Shown piece by piece: positions 1-61,118 of a DNA stretch of 64,000 bases. Position 1 is the first letter of the stretch. Each line of letters opens with the position of its first letter. The stretch is from the NCBI GenBank assembly GCA_963971305.1, contig OZ020305.1, positions 47,577,750 through 47,641,749 on the forward strand. The letters are read 5' to 3'. The notes under the pieces were generated by a model that saw nothing but the letters and a program-made list of their open reading frames with translations, had not been told where the DNA came from and made no database searches. Origin of the DNA: Arcuatula senhousia (Eukaryota > Mollusca > Bivalvia > Mytilida > Mytilidae). The translations under genes and the position numbers were made by a program.

Positions 1-928
1 GAGTGACCATCCTGAAAACAATTCAAATGAGATTGTTTTCACTTATTATATGTATTTAATGCATTTGGCTAGAGTGCTTCTGATGAGTGCTAAATAGACT
101 AAACATGTGTCAAACGTAGAAAAAATTATTGCCTGGAACTTTTTATAGTTGGGCAGTTTAAATTTTTTTCATATGTCTATTTGGAAAAAAAAAACTTTTA
201 AACAAAAACAATTATGAACAAGGAATTGCCTTGGAAAGTAAATTGGTTAAAACATTTTTTTGCACTTCCAACTTTAATTTTATAATCCATCCACATTGTT
301 TTGCTATTTGATGTAAGTAAGTGCTGAAATAGAGACAGACATGTTTATTCATTATTATCATTTGTTTAAAATTGATTATGTTCAGAATATATTGTTAAAG
401 CTTGTGTTTTCTTTTTTATCAGTGTAACCACTTACCTGTTCTTGTTCAAGTTTACCGGTTTTGTTGTTGCCCTTTTGGACTTTTGACCCTTGAATGCCCC
501 ATTGGTGCCTCTTTGCTGCTTGCTTCACCCATATCCCCATATTATTAATATACAATTTAAACTAAAACCAAGCAAATATTTGGAAAAAAGCAATGGTACC
601 AATGGGACATTCAAACATTGCAAGTTTGAAAAAAAAACCAAGACAAAATGAGTCGAATCAGCAATGCAAACTCAAGTCCAAAGACAGATTAGGAAAAACT
701 ATATGCTATATAATGCCAATCAGAATATAAAAACAAGTTTCATTTCTGCTTACTTTCTTTCCATTGATTACATCCATCCACCACATTTATGGATGCTACT
801 AAGAATTCCCTGAAAATGTTTGTTTTACACATTATGATGTTTTGATTCATCCTTGGTAGTTTCATTTGATGAATATTGTAGTTTGTTCTTACTTCGAGAA
901 AAGAATGCCTTTGATAGATTATCACACT

Positions 929-1115
929 CAGGGGCGGATCCAGAAATTTTCGAAAAGGGGGGGCGGGGGGTTCCACATACTGGGTTCTGTAGGCCAAAGG
1001 GGGGGGGGGGGGGGTTCCAGACCAATTTTGCTGAAAATCTACACAAAAAATTTAAAAATTCGGAGGAAAGGGAGGGTTCCGACCCCCCGTACCCCCCCCT
1101 CTGGATCCGCCACTG
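929..1115. mobile_element. GGCGGATCC foldback element, copy 1
   Basis: Ends GGGGCGGATCCAGA and TCTGGATCCGCCACTG are inverted repeats. Inside are a pure G run of about 16 and other G- and C-rich runs. Copy 2, in opposite orientation, is at 27309-27483. The open frames across it are low-complexity shadows. Confidence 0.75.
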
Positions 1116-1129
1116 ACACTGCCATATGA

Positions 1130-2770
1130 TATAATAGTCCCCCTTTCTTTGACTGAAAAGTAGGGGTATAAAGGGAGAAGGTGTTTGTCATTCCTTCTGT
1201 CTGTGTGTACTTTTCACTTACCAATTGATTTTCCACAACTCCTCCTAAACTTATTGGATTTTCATGAAACTTTTACACAATCTTTATGATATAATGTAGA
1301 TCATATGATGTGCACATTTTGTTCTAAAATCTAATCTATTTCGTTTTCAGCTCAAAGGGACCAAAGGTATTTGCCATCCTTTGGCATCTGTTGTCTGTTA
1401 ACAATTTTTTCTGAAATTTTCTCTAAATCAATTAAAACAGAATTCAATGAAACCTAGTATGGTTGATCCATGGGGTATCCTGCACAAATTTTTTGTTGTT
1501 GAAATCTTTGATCCATCAAACAAATTGGCATCTGCTTTGATAAAAAGCTACATCAAGTGAAGTGTGATACCATGCAACATGTTGAACCCTGTTCATAAGC
1601 AACTTCATGTCATAGAGTGGTGAAACTTGGTCAGTGGATACATCTTTGATAGTACTCAACAAATGTACCAAAATTAGGTCACCTACATATCTCAGTAACT
1701 GCAAGTCGTAGAGGGATATTTGGTCAGAGGGTACATCATTGGTGGTTACCAACATGAATACCAGAATAAAGTCACCTTGACCTACATTTTCTGCATGAAT
1801 GACTCTTGTAAAGTTTTGGATAAGGTCTATATCTCAGTAAGTGCAAGTGGTAAAGTGATGATATTTGATCTTTGGAAGAAACTAACATATACACCAAAAT
1901 TAGGTCTTTGACCAACATTTTTAAATAAACAGGTCATTAGCTGTTGTGTTCTACTACTCCAGTTTTTAACTCACCTAACTCACCTTCCAATTGCAACCAA
2001 ACTTGGTATGGTTGTTCATTAGCATTCGGTGCTTAGAACTGATGTGGGGATTTTTGATTTTTGATTCGTCGTAAAACATGGCCGCCATTTTCTAAAAATA
2101 GAACATAGGGGTAAAATGCAGTTTTTTGCAAATAACCCCAAAACAGCTACAGATATAAAAATTCTGGCATAGGGTAAAAGTGATCAGCACCTCAAGATCT
2201 ACCAAACCTGAAATTTTGAACCTCAAGAACTACCTAACCTGAAATTTTGAAGAAAATCCAAAACCCATGGAGGAGTTAGTGCCCTTTTCCTTGATTTTTA
2301 ATAAATTTTGCACTTATTAGTCATATCTTGAAAACTATAAGAGATAATTAAGATATCAAAATTGCATTTGTTGATAACATCATGATCTACAAAATTTGTA
2401 ATAGGGTCAATGTTGTAGGGCCATTCCTTTTAGGAGTTATTCCCCTTTGAATGTTGAATTTGACCATTTTCACAGCTTTTACACTCATTACATTTAAAAT
2501 GTTATCTCCTCTGACACCTTAAGTCCAATTGGGACCAAACTGGGTAAAGTTGTTAATTAGCATTAAATGTTTAGAACTGATGTCTGGATTTTTGATTGGT
2601 TGTAAAACATGGCCATCATAGCTGAAAATAGAACATAGGGGTAAATTGCTGTTTTTTGCTAATAAGTTACTCCGCTTAGAAAAGGAAATGTTGAAAAGTA
2701 TTTGCCAAATAGCCTATAATTCAGGCACATGAGTCAGGTGAGCGATTCAGGCTCCTGGGAGCCTCTTGTT
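1130..2770. repeat. Decayed interspersed repeats with internal duplication
   Basis: No coding potential. A block around 2010-2120 (CTTGGTATGGTTGTTCATTAG, GTAAAACATGGCCGCC, GAACATAGGGGTAAA) recurs in diverged form at 2530-2660. The stretch ends GGCTCCTGGGAGCCTCTTG, a small palindrome. Position 1-928 shows nothing I can support. Confidence 0.5.
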
Positions 2771-2990
2771 TATTACCACAATGTTAATCATATAAACACT
2801 TATTCATACTTGAGTTTTCATTCAATTCCATTTGATTCCATTTAAAAAACAGTTGACAATCCCTCAGTTTTCACTCATGAACGGAACATTTTATTTGATG
2901 ACATTTAATCAACCTAAGTTTTCACTCAATAATGAAAAAAGGGTTAGTGAAAAACAGTTAATCAAGTAATAGTTATACCATGAGGTAAAG

Positions 2991-3052
2991 GTGTTTCTGG
3001 ATAAGAAACCCTGAGGACCGGAGGTCCAATTGGGTTTCTTATCCAGAAACAC
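2991..3052. repeat. Perfect 21-bp inverted repeat (hairpin)
   Basis: GTGTTTCTGGATAAGAAACCC at 2991-3011 is exactly complementary to 3032-3052; the 20-nt loop holds its own small palindrome GACCGGAGGTC. Flanks (AGTTATACCA / TAGTATAACT) continue the foldback imperfectly. It could be a short MITE or a hairpin RNA source; sequence alone cannot tell. Confidence 0.8.
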
Positions 3053-3059
3053 TGTATAC

Positions 3060-4517
3060 CAAATAGTATAACTAACTTACACCCCAGGAAACTTAGAACA
3101 AAACTAGATTACAACTTTTTGAAAGGAAGCAATATAATGTGGCATTAATTATAAAACTGAGTTAGTAAACATATCTATGATTTTTTTCTTCCCCACACAA
3201 GGGCCTCTTTCATTCAAGATATTCAGTAACTGAGATGATTTTAGGATTAAAACGGATTAATCAACTAGTTAAACAGATTAACTACTTTAACTACTTTACA
3301 AATAACTGATGATTTTGTATCATGCTAATTAAAACAGTGAACACTTCTAAACTGAATATCTTGAAGAATCATTGAGTTTTTATATGACTATCAGGGAAGA
3401 CGGGTGTGCTTTGGCTGCTGTCCTTCTGAGAGCAGGTAATTTTAGTAGATCAAAGGAAATAGCTTATATGAAGAAAATTTATTTCATTTTAATTTGATAT
3501 TTTGATATGCAGTACGATGTCCCTTAGCGTGGGTTCAATTAAGAGTCTTTCTCTCATCTACTTCCTGTTTTCCGATTTACTTAATTTTTTGCATTAATGG
3601 TCAATTATGGAAATTTTCTTTACAGTTTTCTCAGCAACCTCTTGTTACATCCTTTTGATATTTGGTAATCAGCATGGGTCCCATGCCATTGAATTAATTT
3701 CAGGTCTATTGCCTACCTACTTCCTGTTTAACGAAAGCGGACCATTTTTTATCTTTGACCCATTTTGATACCCCATCTACAAAAGTCGTTGGGGCATATA
3801 GTCGTCGATACTTTTGATCATCCATCCGTTTGTTTGTCCATCTCTTATGTTGCGAAATATGGGCATTATGTCTATTGGACATATTCTTGATTTGTTAAAC
3901 CTTAATAAGTGTACTGTTTTCATTCCTTCTCAGATGCCCTGGGCTGGCTATTACAGAAGTTCCTTGTTTGAGAACTTCTTTTGTTCTATGAACATGAGGT
4001 GTGTTTACAAGCGCAAAAGCAGGGGTATCTGGAAACCCCTGTTTTTGCCATTGTGAATTAAGCCTATTGTTCTTAGAACAAAAGAGTTATTCACACAAAG
4101 AAAGTTTCTGAAAATGAAAGTTCGACTTAAAAAAGTAGAGCTGGGGTGTAACCCTGAGTTTTCACTCAATAATGGAACATTCTATCCTAACAGCGAATCA
4201 CTCAGTAATTGGAAATTTTATCTTATGAACACTTAATATTATATACTCATATAAAAATCTTTATTGTGATTAGCTTAGAGGTTTTCATGTGACATGTGAT
4301 ACTTCGCTGGGTCAAGCGGTTATCGTTTGGTCGCATGGTAAGGTCACCCTCTCGTGAGAATTTGCACGTGGTCCCACGAATTTTCTTCAATATTGTATGG
4401 GATGTAATTTTTCCCATGGAAAAAAGGTTAAAATGCCCGAAATATGTTTAAAATTTTAAATTAAATTGTTTCATTTAAATATTCGATATAATATAACAGT
4501 TATGACCCTATATGATA
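3060..4517. other. Intergenic stretch, no gene seen
   Basis: AT-rich, with repeat fragments such as GATACCCCATCTAC with GTTGGGGCATATA near 3770-3800. The plus-strand frame at 3814-4056 lies in this repeat material and has no recognisable domain. Confidence 0.4.
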
Positions 4518-4620
4518 TGTGACCAGGCATTTCTTTCCCCTCGAAAAGTAAGGTCACCCTCAGGGCAAGCCCTCGGGTGACCTTACATTCTCGGGGGAAA
4601 AAAAAACACCGGGTCACACA
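4518..4620. repeat. Nested palindrome around GGTCACCCTC
   Basis: TTCCCCTCGAAAAGTAAGGT…CACCCTC faces GAGGGCAAGCCCTCGGGTGACCTTAC and CTCGGGGGAAA. The arms pair over most of the segment, so it can form a long hairpin. A further GTAAGGTCACCCTCTCGTGAGA lies at 4338-4360, a second copy of one arm. Confidence 0.65.
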
Positions 4621-4639
4621 CCAACTAGGGTGATAATTG

Positions 4640-5165
4640 TATAATCACCCATGAGTTTTCATTTAGTAATGGAACATTCTATCTTATAATCAGTTATTCA
4701 CCCCTGATTTTACACTCAGTAATGGAACATTCTATCTTATAAACAGTTAATCACCCCAATAGTGGATCATTTTATATCATAAACAGTTACTGATTATCAC
4801 TAATGAGTTTTCAATCAGTAATGGAACACTCTATCTTATAAAAAGTTAATCACCCACGAGTTTTCAATCAGTAATGGAACGTTCTATCTTATAAACAGTT
4901 AATCACTCCTGAGTTTTCACTCTGTAATGGAACATTCTATCTTATAAACAGTTAATCACCCCTGGGTTTTCACTCAGTAATGGAACATTCTATGTTTATA
5001 ACAGAACATTCTTAATCACCCAAATAATGGAACAATATAAACATTTAATCACTAATGATTTTTCAGTAAAAAAACATTAAATCACCTATGATGTTTCACT
5101 CAGTAATGGAACACCTTATCTTACCACAATATTGGAACATTCTATATAATAAACAGTTAAAATCA
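4640..5165. repeat. Degenerate tandem array, about 55-60 bp unit
   Basis: Repeated phrases GAGTTTTCACTCAGTAATGG, AACATTCTATCTTATAAAC and AGTTAATCACCC recur about nine times with indels. Weaker copies lie outside at 2800-2960 and 4150-4230. Noncoding. Confidence 0.8.
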
Positions 5166-5264
5166 TCCAAACATTCTGCTAATGTTGCTGCAGACATATA
5201 TCTAGGTATAGTCAGGACGTTAAACTCCCCAGCCAGTCACATTCGGCTATTGAATTATCAACAA

Positions 5265-7458
5265 GGGGTTGCACTAGTCGTGCTAAGGATACCACTTGAC
5301 CATTTGGAAAAATTGAAGTAAATGCCTGACTGACCTTAAAAGGGGAGACACCATACAATTCATAATAAAGCTGTGTACCAAATTTGAATCCCTTAAGTAG
5401 AAGCCAAAAAATCTGTTATGAAAAATTGTCTATTTTTTACCCTTAACAGGATTGCTACACATAGCCAATGTCCCTCGCCGCAGCATTAAAGTTGAAAATT
5501 ACTAAAATTAGAATAATTGAAATTGTATTGCGATATGATCAACTACATATCATGACAAACCATCCTATAAAATTTCATCAAAATCTGCACTCACAAAGTG
5601 TTCCTATGACCTATAAAATGAACAAAGTCAATAAAGCCCCATAACTCCTATAAAATTTGTTGTATATAAATGGTGGTGTGATATGATTAATTACATATCA
5701 TGACAAACAATCCTACAAAATTTCATAAGTGTGATGGACAGAGGCATGGACGAAGACCATTACTAGGTCCCTCGGTTGCGTTGTGGCAGGACACAAAAAA
5801 GACTAAGTCAGCTCACAAAACAGGAAGTAGATGCACGACTGACCTGGAAGGGGAGGCACAGTAAAACTTGTCATGCTTAAGCTGTATACCAAATTTGAAA
5901 TCAATTCTTTCGGTAGAAGCTGAGAATCTGTTACAAAAATTTGTAACAGACAGACAAAAGGACAAGGTGATTGCAATTTTTTGGGCCCATTTTTAAGTTC
6001 ATAGGGCCATAACACCCACAAAAGTTTGCAGTATAGTGATGATATGCAAAATTGCATATGGTGTACTTCTTGCATTCAAAGTTCAGAAGTTAAGAGGTGT
6101 TGGGTACATAAGACGATCAATCAGGATTTTTGGCAAATTTTGAAGTTCAAAGAGCCTTTTGGCTCCCACAAAATTATAAGAATTAAAAAGTAGTATTATA
6201 CACAACTGCATATGGTGCACTTCTTGCATACCAAGTTATGTTAAATTCTGTTTAGTAGTTTCAATCAAGTTTCGTCCACAAACTGGTTAATGTAGGACCC
6301 AGTCAAAAACATTATAACCTCCGCAACTGCATTGCATGGGGTATAATAAACTTATAAGGGGATCACTTCAACCCAAATATTTTTGAATGCTTCTCAAGCA
6401 AGCAACAGCCCTTTTCTATCTTTAAGAAACCAACAGATCTTCTCTATCTTTAAATAGTTTCCATTAAATGTAAAAAAATAAAAAAAAATAAAGGGTCATA
6501 ACCCCTATAATGGGTCAACTGGCAACTTCTTCAAAAAACAAGGGATTGCACTAAGTCGTGCTAAGCATACCCCCACTCGACCATTCAGAAAACAGGAAGT
6601 AGATGACCAACTGACCTGGAAAAGGGAGGCACAGTACAACTCATCATGCTAAAGCTGTATACCAAATTTGAAATCAATCCCATCTGTAGAAGCCGAGAAA
6701 TTTGTTACGAAAAATTGTCTATTTTTTACCCATAAAAAGTCTAAGTCAGCTCAGAAAACAGGAAGTAGATGATGGATTGACCTGGAAAGGGGAGGCACGG
6801 TATAACTAATCATGCTGAAGCTGTGTACCAAATTTGAAACCAATCCATCTGGTAGATGCCGAGAAAACTGTTACGAAAAATTTTCCTTTTTAAATTTTTT
6901 ACCCTATAAAGTCTAAGTCGGCTCGGAAAACAGGAAGTTGATGATGGACTGATCTGGAAAGGGGAGGCACAGTATAACTCATCATGTTGAAGCTGTGTAC
7001 CAAATTTGAAACCAATCCATATGGTAGAAGCCGTGAAAACTGTTATGAAAAATTTCCCATTTTAAATTTTTTACCCTAAAAAGTCTAAGTCGGCTCGGAA
7101 AATAGGAAGTTGATGATGGACTGATCTGGAAAGGGGAGGCACAGTATAACTCATCATGTTGAAGCTGTGTACCAAATTTGAAACCAATCCATCCAGTAAA
7201 AGCAGAGAAAACTGTTACGAAAAATTTCACATTTCAATTTTTTTACCCTAAAAAAGTCTAAGTCGGCTCAGAAAAACAAGAAGTAGATGATGGACTGACC
7301 TAGAAAGAGTAGGCATGGTATAACTCATCATGTTGAAGTTGTGTACCACATTTAAAACCAATCCATCCTGGAGAAGCAGAGAAATTGAACCGGACAGACA
7401 AACGGACAGACGGACAAGGTGATTGCAATATAGCCCCCTCTCTTACGAGTGGGGGTAT
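5265..7458. repeat. Elements with tandem ~170-bp core and GGGGGTATA ends
   Basis: A first, diverged element spans about 5265-6350 (ending GCATGGGGTATAAT). The second spans about 6568-7458: it starts ATACCCCCACTCG and ends CGAGTGGGGGTAT, an inverted pair. Its core is five copies of a ~170-bp unit (AAACAGGAAGT, GGGGAGGCACGGTATAACT, AAGCTGTGTACCAAATTTG). Before the right end lies a (GGACAGAC)-type simple repeat and GGTGATTGCAATATAGCCCCC. Open frames here are shared by all units and are not genes. A close relative is at 25628-26392. Confidence 0.75.
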
Positions 7459-7757
7459 AATAAATTTCTGGCACTTAATCATCTACATTTATATTTGTTA
7501 ATTTTTCTGTTCACTTTTTATACATCTATTTTGTATACCTGTTTGCTTTCATTTGTACTTAAGTGATTAATTGAAGAATTTGTGAAAATACAGACTTTGA
7601 TCACTGCTCTTGTTTTTTAAAAACCTCTAACAAAAGTACTGCAAAAGTGTCCAGTTCAATGGGAATGTGTTGTATACATGTAGTATTGAGGCACATAGAA
7701 TCTTATTATGAATAATAGTTCTTGAGATATGGATGTGCCATTATGTTTATTCTGTTA

Positions 7758-7975
7758 CCGTATAGCGGGTTATTTTCGCGAGGGTAAATTTTCGCGGTTT
7801 TTGTGTCAAAAGGTGTGTGAAAAATTTTTGCGGGTTTTATTTTTCGCGGTTTGTGAATATGTTTGTATATGATTTGCGTTAGGAAGATTATTTCGCAGGA
7901 TTTATTTTCGCAGTTTCCGTCGAACCACGAAAATAAGCAAAAATTAAACCACTGCGAAAATAACCCGCTATACGG
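7758..7975. mobile_element. MITE with 22-bp perfect inverted ends
   Basis: Left end CCGTATAGCGGGTTATTTTC and right end its reverse complement, 22 bp perfect, flanked by TA. The interior repeats TTTTCGCGG-type motifs on both strands. No gene. It lies just beyond the 3' end of the DAPK gene. Confidence 0.8.
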
Positions 7976-8129
7976 TATTGATACCACTGCCAGAAATGCA
8001 ATCCTTTTATTGAGACAAATAAGAACACTAACAGCTAAATATGACGTGCATCTCTTCATTGTAAATTTCCCCTATTTTTGCCCATGTGTGCAACAGTTTG
8101 TCAAAGCATTGTTTAATTAAATAAAAAAA

Positions 8130-9540
8130 CAACAGTAAGGATCATAAGTAATTTATTATCAAATAAAATAAAATGCCACTATATTTAATTAATATGCTGA
8201 AAGACATAAAATTGCATTCAGTAGTTGGTTAAGCAGTATTTCTACAAAGGTAAAGAAAACTAAATAAACAATGCATGTAAAATAAAATATCATTCATTAT
8301 GCTTATGGTATAAAGCTAAAAGAAACTTAAATAATCTACAAGTCTTCAACAATGGTTTTAGAGATCATATAAATATACAGAAAACAGAAAGTTTGTTCTG
8401 ATTTCCAATCTAACAATGTTTATTGCTTTCAGGATTAACTTTACAGACCACAACAAATGGTGTTTGTTTAAGAAAATAACTAGAGAACTGATCATGAAGA
8501 CAAGAGTTTTATCTTTAGTATGCAGAATTTAAGCACTTTCTAAATTCTAGCAGAAAGCTGGTCAGTCCTAAATCAGAGCACAAAATATCATGAATGTTGA
8601 TTATAATATTCAAAGGTAAAAATGAGGTAGGATACATGAAGCTGGTCTCTTTGTATGTAAAATTAAAATTAAAATTATGTTATCTTGATAGTCTATGCAA
8701 TCTACAATGAGAATGAGTCATTTTCACTGAGATTTCTTTAAAGAAAAATAAATTGTACATGTCCAAAACAATTTAAAAAGGTATCAATTATTTATTATCT
8801 ATACTTTATAAATAATAAAAGACTTTTTTTACTAGTGACACTAAAATTTGAATGATCAGGTATGTTGGTGTGTTTGTTTAATAAATAAAGTTAGATTTTG
8901 ATTGTCAAAAGCAATGCAGTAGATTAAAATATAAATATTTTGAGAATAAAAAATATTTAAAAACTCCCACATTTAATACACATACAAATTAAATTATAAT
9001 GTTTTATAAGTTTTCTTTAGAAATACATGGATTTAACTAAATAAATAATTAATAACATAGTGATAAATACAAATGTATAGAATTTTTTGTTTATTTTTCT
9101 AAATAAATAAAAATGCTGCCAAAGCATAAACATTAATGATTTTCAAGAATTAGGTTTAATTTTTCTTTTTTTTTTTCATAGACTGACATATATTATTACT
9201 AACTACTTATCTTAAAGTAAGAAAAGGTTTTGAATTTCTTTAACAAAATTTTATATTCTGTACAATAATGTCAGTTATTTCACTAAAAAATGAAACAATG
9301 AATTATGATATGTTCTAATAAGCAATACATATATACAATAACCTGAAAGAGTTAACATACAATGTTTTGATTTTAACCATTCTTTTTCATTTTAATTAAA
9401 ATCTGAAATAACTTTTAATTCAACAAAAATTTAAATGCTCAAACTGAACTTTATATTATAAAATTAAAGATCTTTAAAAAAATCATACATTGTTTTATGT
9501 TCTCCTTCAATAATTCCATGTCCTATAATCTAACCCCTAG
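8130..9540 (-). other. Probable 3' UTR of the DAPK gene
   Basis: About 1.4 kb of very AT-rich sequence without a convincing reading frame, directly after the DAPK stop. Minus-strand AATAAA signals are seen at 9090-9095, 8789-8794 and 8152-8157. The 3' end cannot be fixed from sequence alone; the last of these marks the lowest plausible end before the foldback element at 7758-7975. Confidence 0.35.
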
Positions 9541-59054
<49,514 letters not shown>

Positions 59055-59760
59055 TTATAATAATAACTTTATTCTCATAACCATTGGTACAGAGACAAAC
59101 TATTTACATAATATACAACAAATACAAGCATACATAAAACAAAGACACACATACAGAACAATAATAACAGACTATTAGTTGGGAGGACTTGCTCTTTTCT
59201 TTATTACTCGTAGCATTTTGATTAAATTAGATAGTAGAAGTTGATCTTGCGACGTCATTAGATTCTTAAACTTTAAAACATTCGGACTTCTAGTAAGATT
59301 TCTTTTTAGAAGTTTATTTCGGTTACCGGCTAAAACTGGACATTCTAAAATATAGTGATATTCATTGCCGATTTGATCATTGCATAAGTTACATTTTCTG
59401 TTGTTCCTTTCTATAGCTTGCCATCTGCCAGTCTCGATAGGCAACTTGTGGTTCCCTGTTCTAAATTGGGACAAAAACAGAGCATCTTTTGAGCTTAGAA
59501 TATCAAAATATTTCTCTTGTTCTAACACATCTTTGAATAATCGATAGTTTGTCACTTTGCTGCAATTTTGAATTTCATCATGCCAGTTTTGTCTGAATTG
59601 ATCTGAAAGACATTGTTTTATTCTGAATTTTAACCACTCAATGTTTGGAATAGTCTGCGAGTTCCAGAAATAAGCAAGTCCACACTCATTTAAGATACCT
59701 TTTACAAATTCAAGCCACTGGAACTTAATATTTTGAGTAATATACAATTGATACATTAGT
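59055..59760 (-). mobile_element. 3' fragment of a LINE (non-LTR retrotransposon)
   Basis: The insertion ends with TGAGAATAAAGTTATTATTA on the minus strand, a typical LINE-type 3' tail with an AATAAA signal. The coding part (59756-59175) lies just before it in transcription order. Only the last part of the polymerase protein remains, so it is 5'-truncated. The left border around 59760-59830 is not sharp. Confidence 0.7.
59175..59756 (-). CDS. Retrotransposon reverse-transcriptase C-terminal fragment
   Basis: 193 codons without interruption, ending TAA. It shows FRTGNHKLPIETGRW and then a CCHC-like zinc knuckle, RKCNLCNDQIGNEYHYILEC. This matches the region after the reverse transcriptase domain in many animal LINE proteins. 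Endonuclease and polymerase domains are absent, so it should have no activity. The first Met is just the first in the fragment, not a true start. It is in a repeat, not part of the DAPK gene. Confidence 0.7.
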   Translation of the reverse strand: MYQLYITQNIKFQWLEFVKGILNECGLAYFWNSQTIPNIEWLKFRIKQCLSDQFRQNWHDEIQNCSKVTNYRLFKDVLEQEKYFDILSSKDALFLSQFRTGNHKLPIETGRWQAIERNNRKCNLCNDQIGNEYHYILECPVLAGNRNKLLKRNLTRSPNVLKFKNLMTSQDQLLLSNLIKMLRVIKKRASPPN

Positions 59761-60731
59761 TTGCATGATATTGAACAAAGTTTTGTTTGTCATTAAAGAG
59801 CTGCTAAGGCAATGTTGTATTAGTCTGGACTGCAGAGGTGAGCATGCAATCCACGACAGTAGACTGGGTGGCTTTAACAAATCCAAATTGGTTTAAATTT
59901 GGCATTTTATCTAAAAATTGATGGCCTGCAAACTAAGTTTACATTCTGGTCATGTCTTAATTATTGGCTTCCTTAACTTACTGATAACAAGGATAAAGAA
60001 AATCATCTCTACCTCATAATTACCTGTCAAGTTTCAAATTTCTCAACAAGAAAACAAAACAATGAATGCATTCTTTCTTCACTTAATTACAAGGGTCATC
60101 TGAATGAGATAGGAAGCAAACCCCCCTTTTAAAAAAAATAAATCTAAAAATAATATTGCAACTTCAAACACAATGCAATGATTCAAAATAACTAAAACTG
60201 TTTCATTCAAAAAGAAATACAATTTTGAAATTGAAAAAAAATTTAATGTGCTGCAGCATAGCAAGATATCAGGGTAGGAAATTCGCTGAAAAAGTTACCA
60301 GCCCTGAATTGAATTTCTACCTGTTTTTACTATACAGCCAGTCAAATTTTCATGAATTTTAGCCAGCCCTGCCAAAAAGTTACCAGTCTCGGGCTGGCGG
60401 GCAGGCTGTTATTTCCAACTCTGAAGATATATCAATGATTTGGCAAGATGCCTTATTTCTCTTCCTGTTTTTGTATCTGCAGAACTTTCGATCATCTTCA
60501 TGATTACCATTTAATCAAAAAACATATGTAAAGTAGGTAAAAGTTTTATTTATCTATCTGGGCTGTAAAAAGCCAAGATCAAAACTTCTGATATCACCAG
60601 ATAGTTAAGTTATTTATACTTATGTCATAAAAAAAGCATGTGCAAAACTTTTACAACCATTCCTTGCAAAAACATTGAAATGCTGTTATAGAAAGAACAA
60701 AGACCTTCTACATTTGAATAAAAAATTAAAG

Positions 60732-61118
60732 TACCCCCACCCCTGTTTCCCTCAAAAAGTTGTAAGTTCAACAGGCCATAACTCTCACAAAAATTTGAGG
60801 GTTAAAATTCCTGGTAATATGCACAATTACATATGATGTCCTTCCTCTATACCAAGTTTCATTGATTTTGGTCCAGAAGTTACAGAGGGGTTGTGCTGAC
60901 AAGATGATAAATGTGGATTTTCAGCTAATTTCTAAGTTCAAAGGGCCATAACTCCCATAAAAATTTGAGGATCAAAATTTCCTGGTAATATGCACAACTA
61001 CATATTGTGTCCTTCCTATATATAAGTTTCATTGAATTTAGTTCAGTAGTTTCAGAGGAGCTGCGCTGACAAACTTTGTGACGAACAGACAGACAGACTG
61101 ATGGATAGAAGTGGGGGA
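60732..61118. repeat. Two-copy element with TACCCCCACCCC…GTGGGGGA ends
   Basis: Two ~165-bp copies (AAGTTCAACAGGCCATAACTC, AAAATTTGAGG, CCTGGTAATATGCACAA, GTCCTTCCTCTATACC) are followed by GACAGACAGACTGATGG. Related to the region at 5990-6300 (GGGCCATAACACCCACAAAA). Noncoding. Confidence 0.65.

Noticed and set aside
853..1236. Overlapping Pro/Gly-rich frames on both strands
   Set aside because: Translation of G and C runs in a foldback element.
5803..7482. Minus frames such as those with FKFGTQLQHDELY
   Set aside because: They lie in the ~170-bp repeat units, recur at 25740-26149 with changes, and have no domain or splice context.
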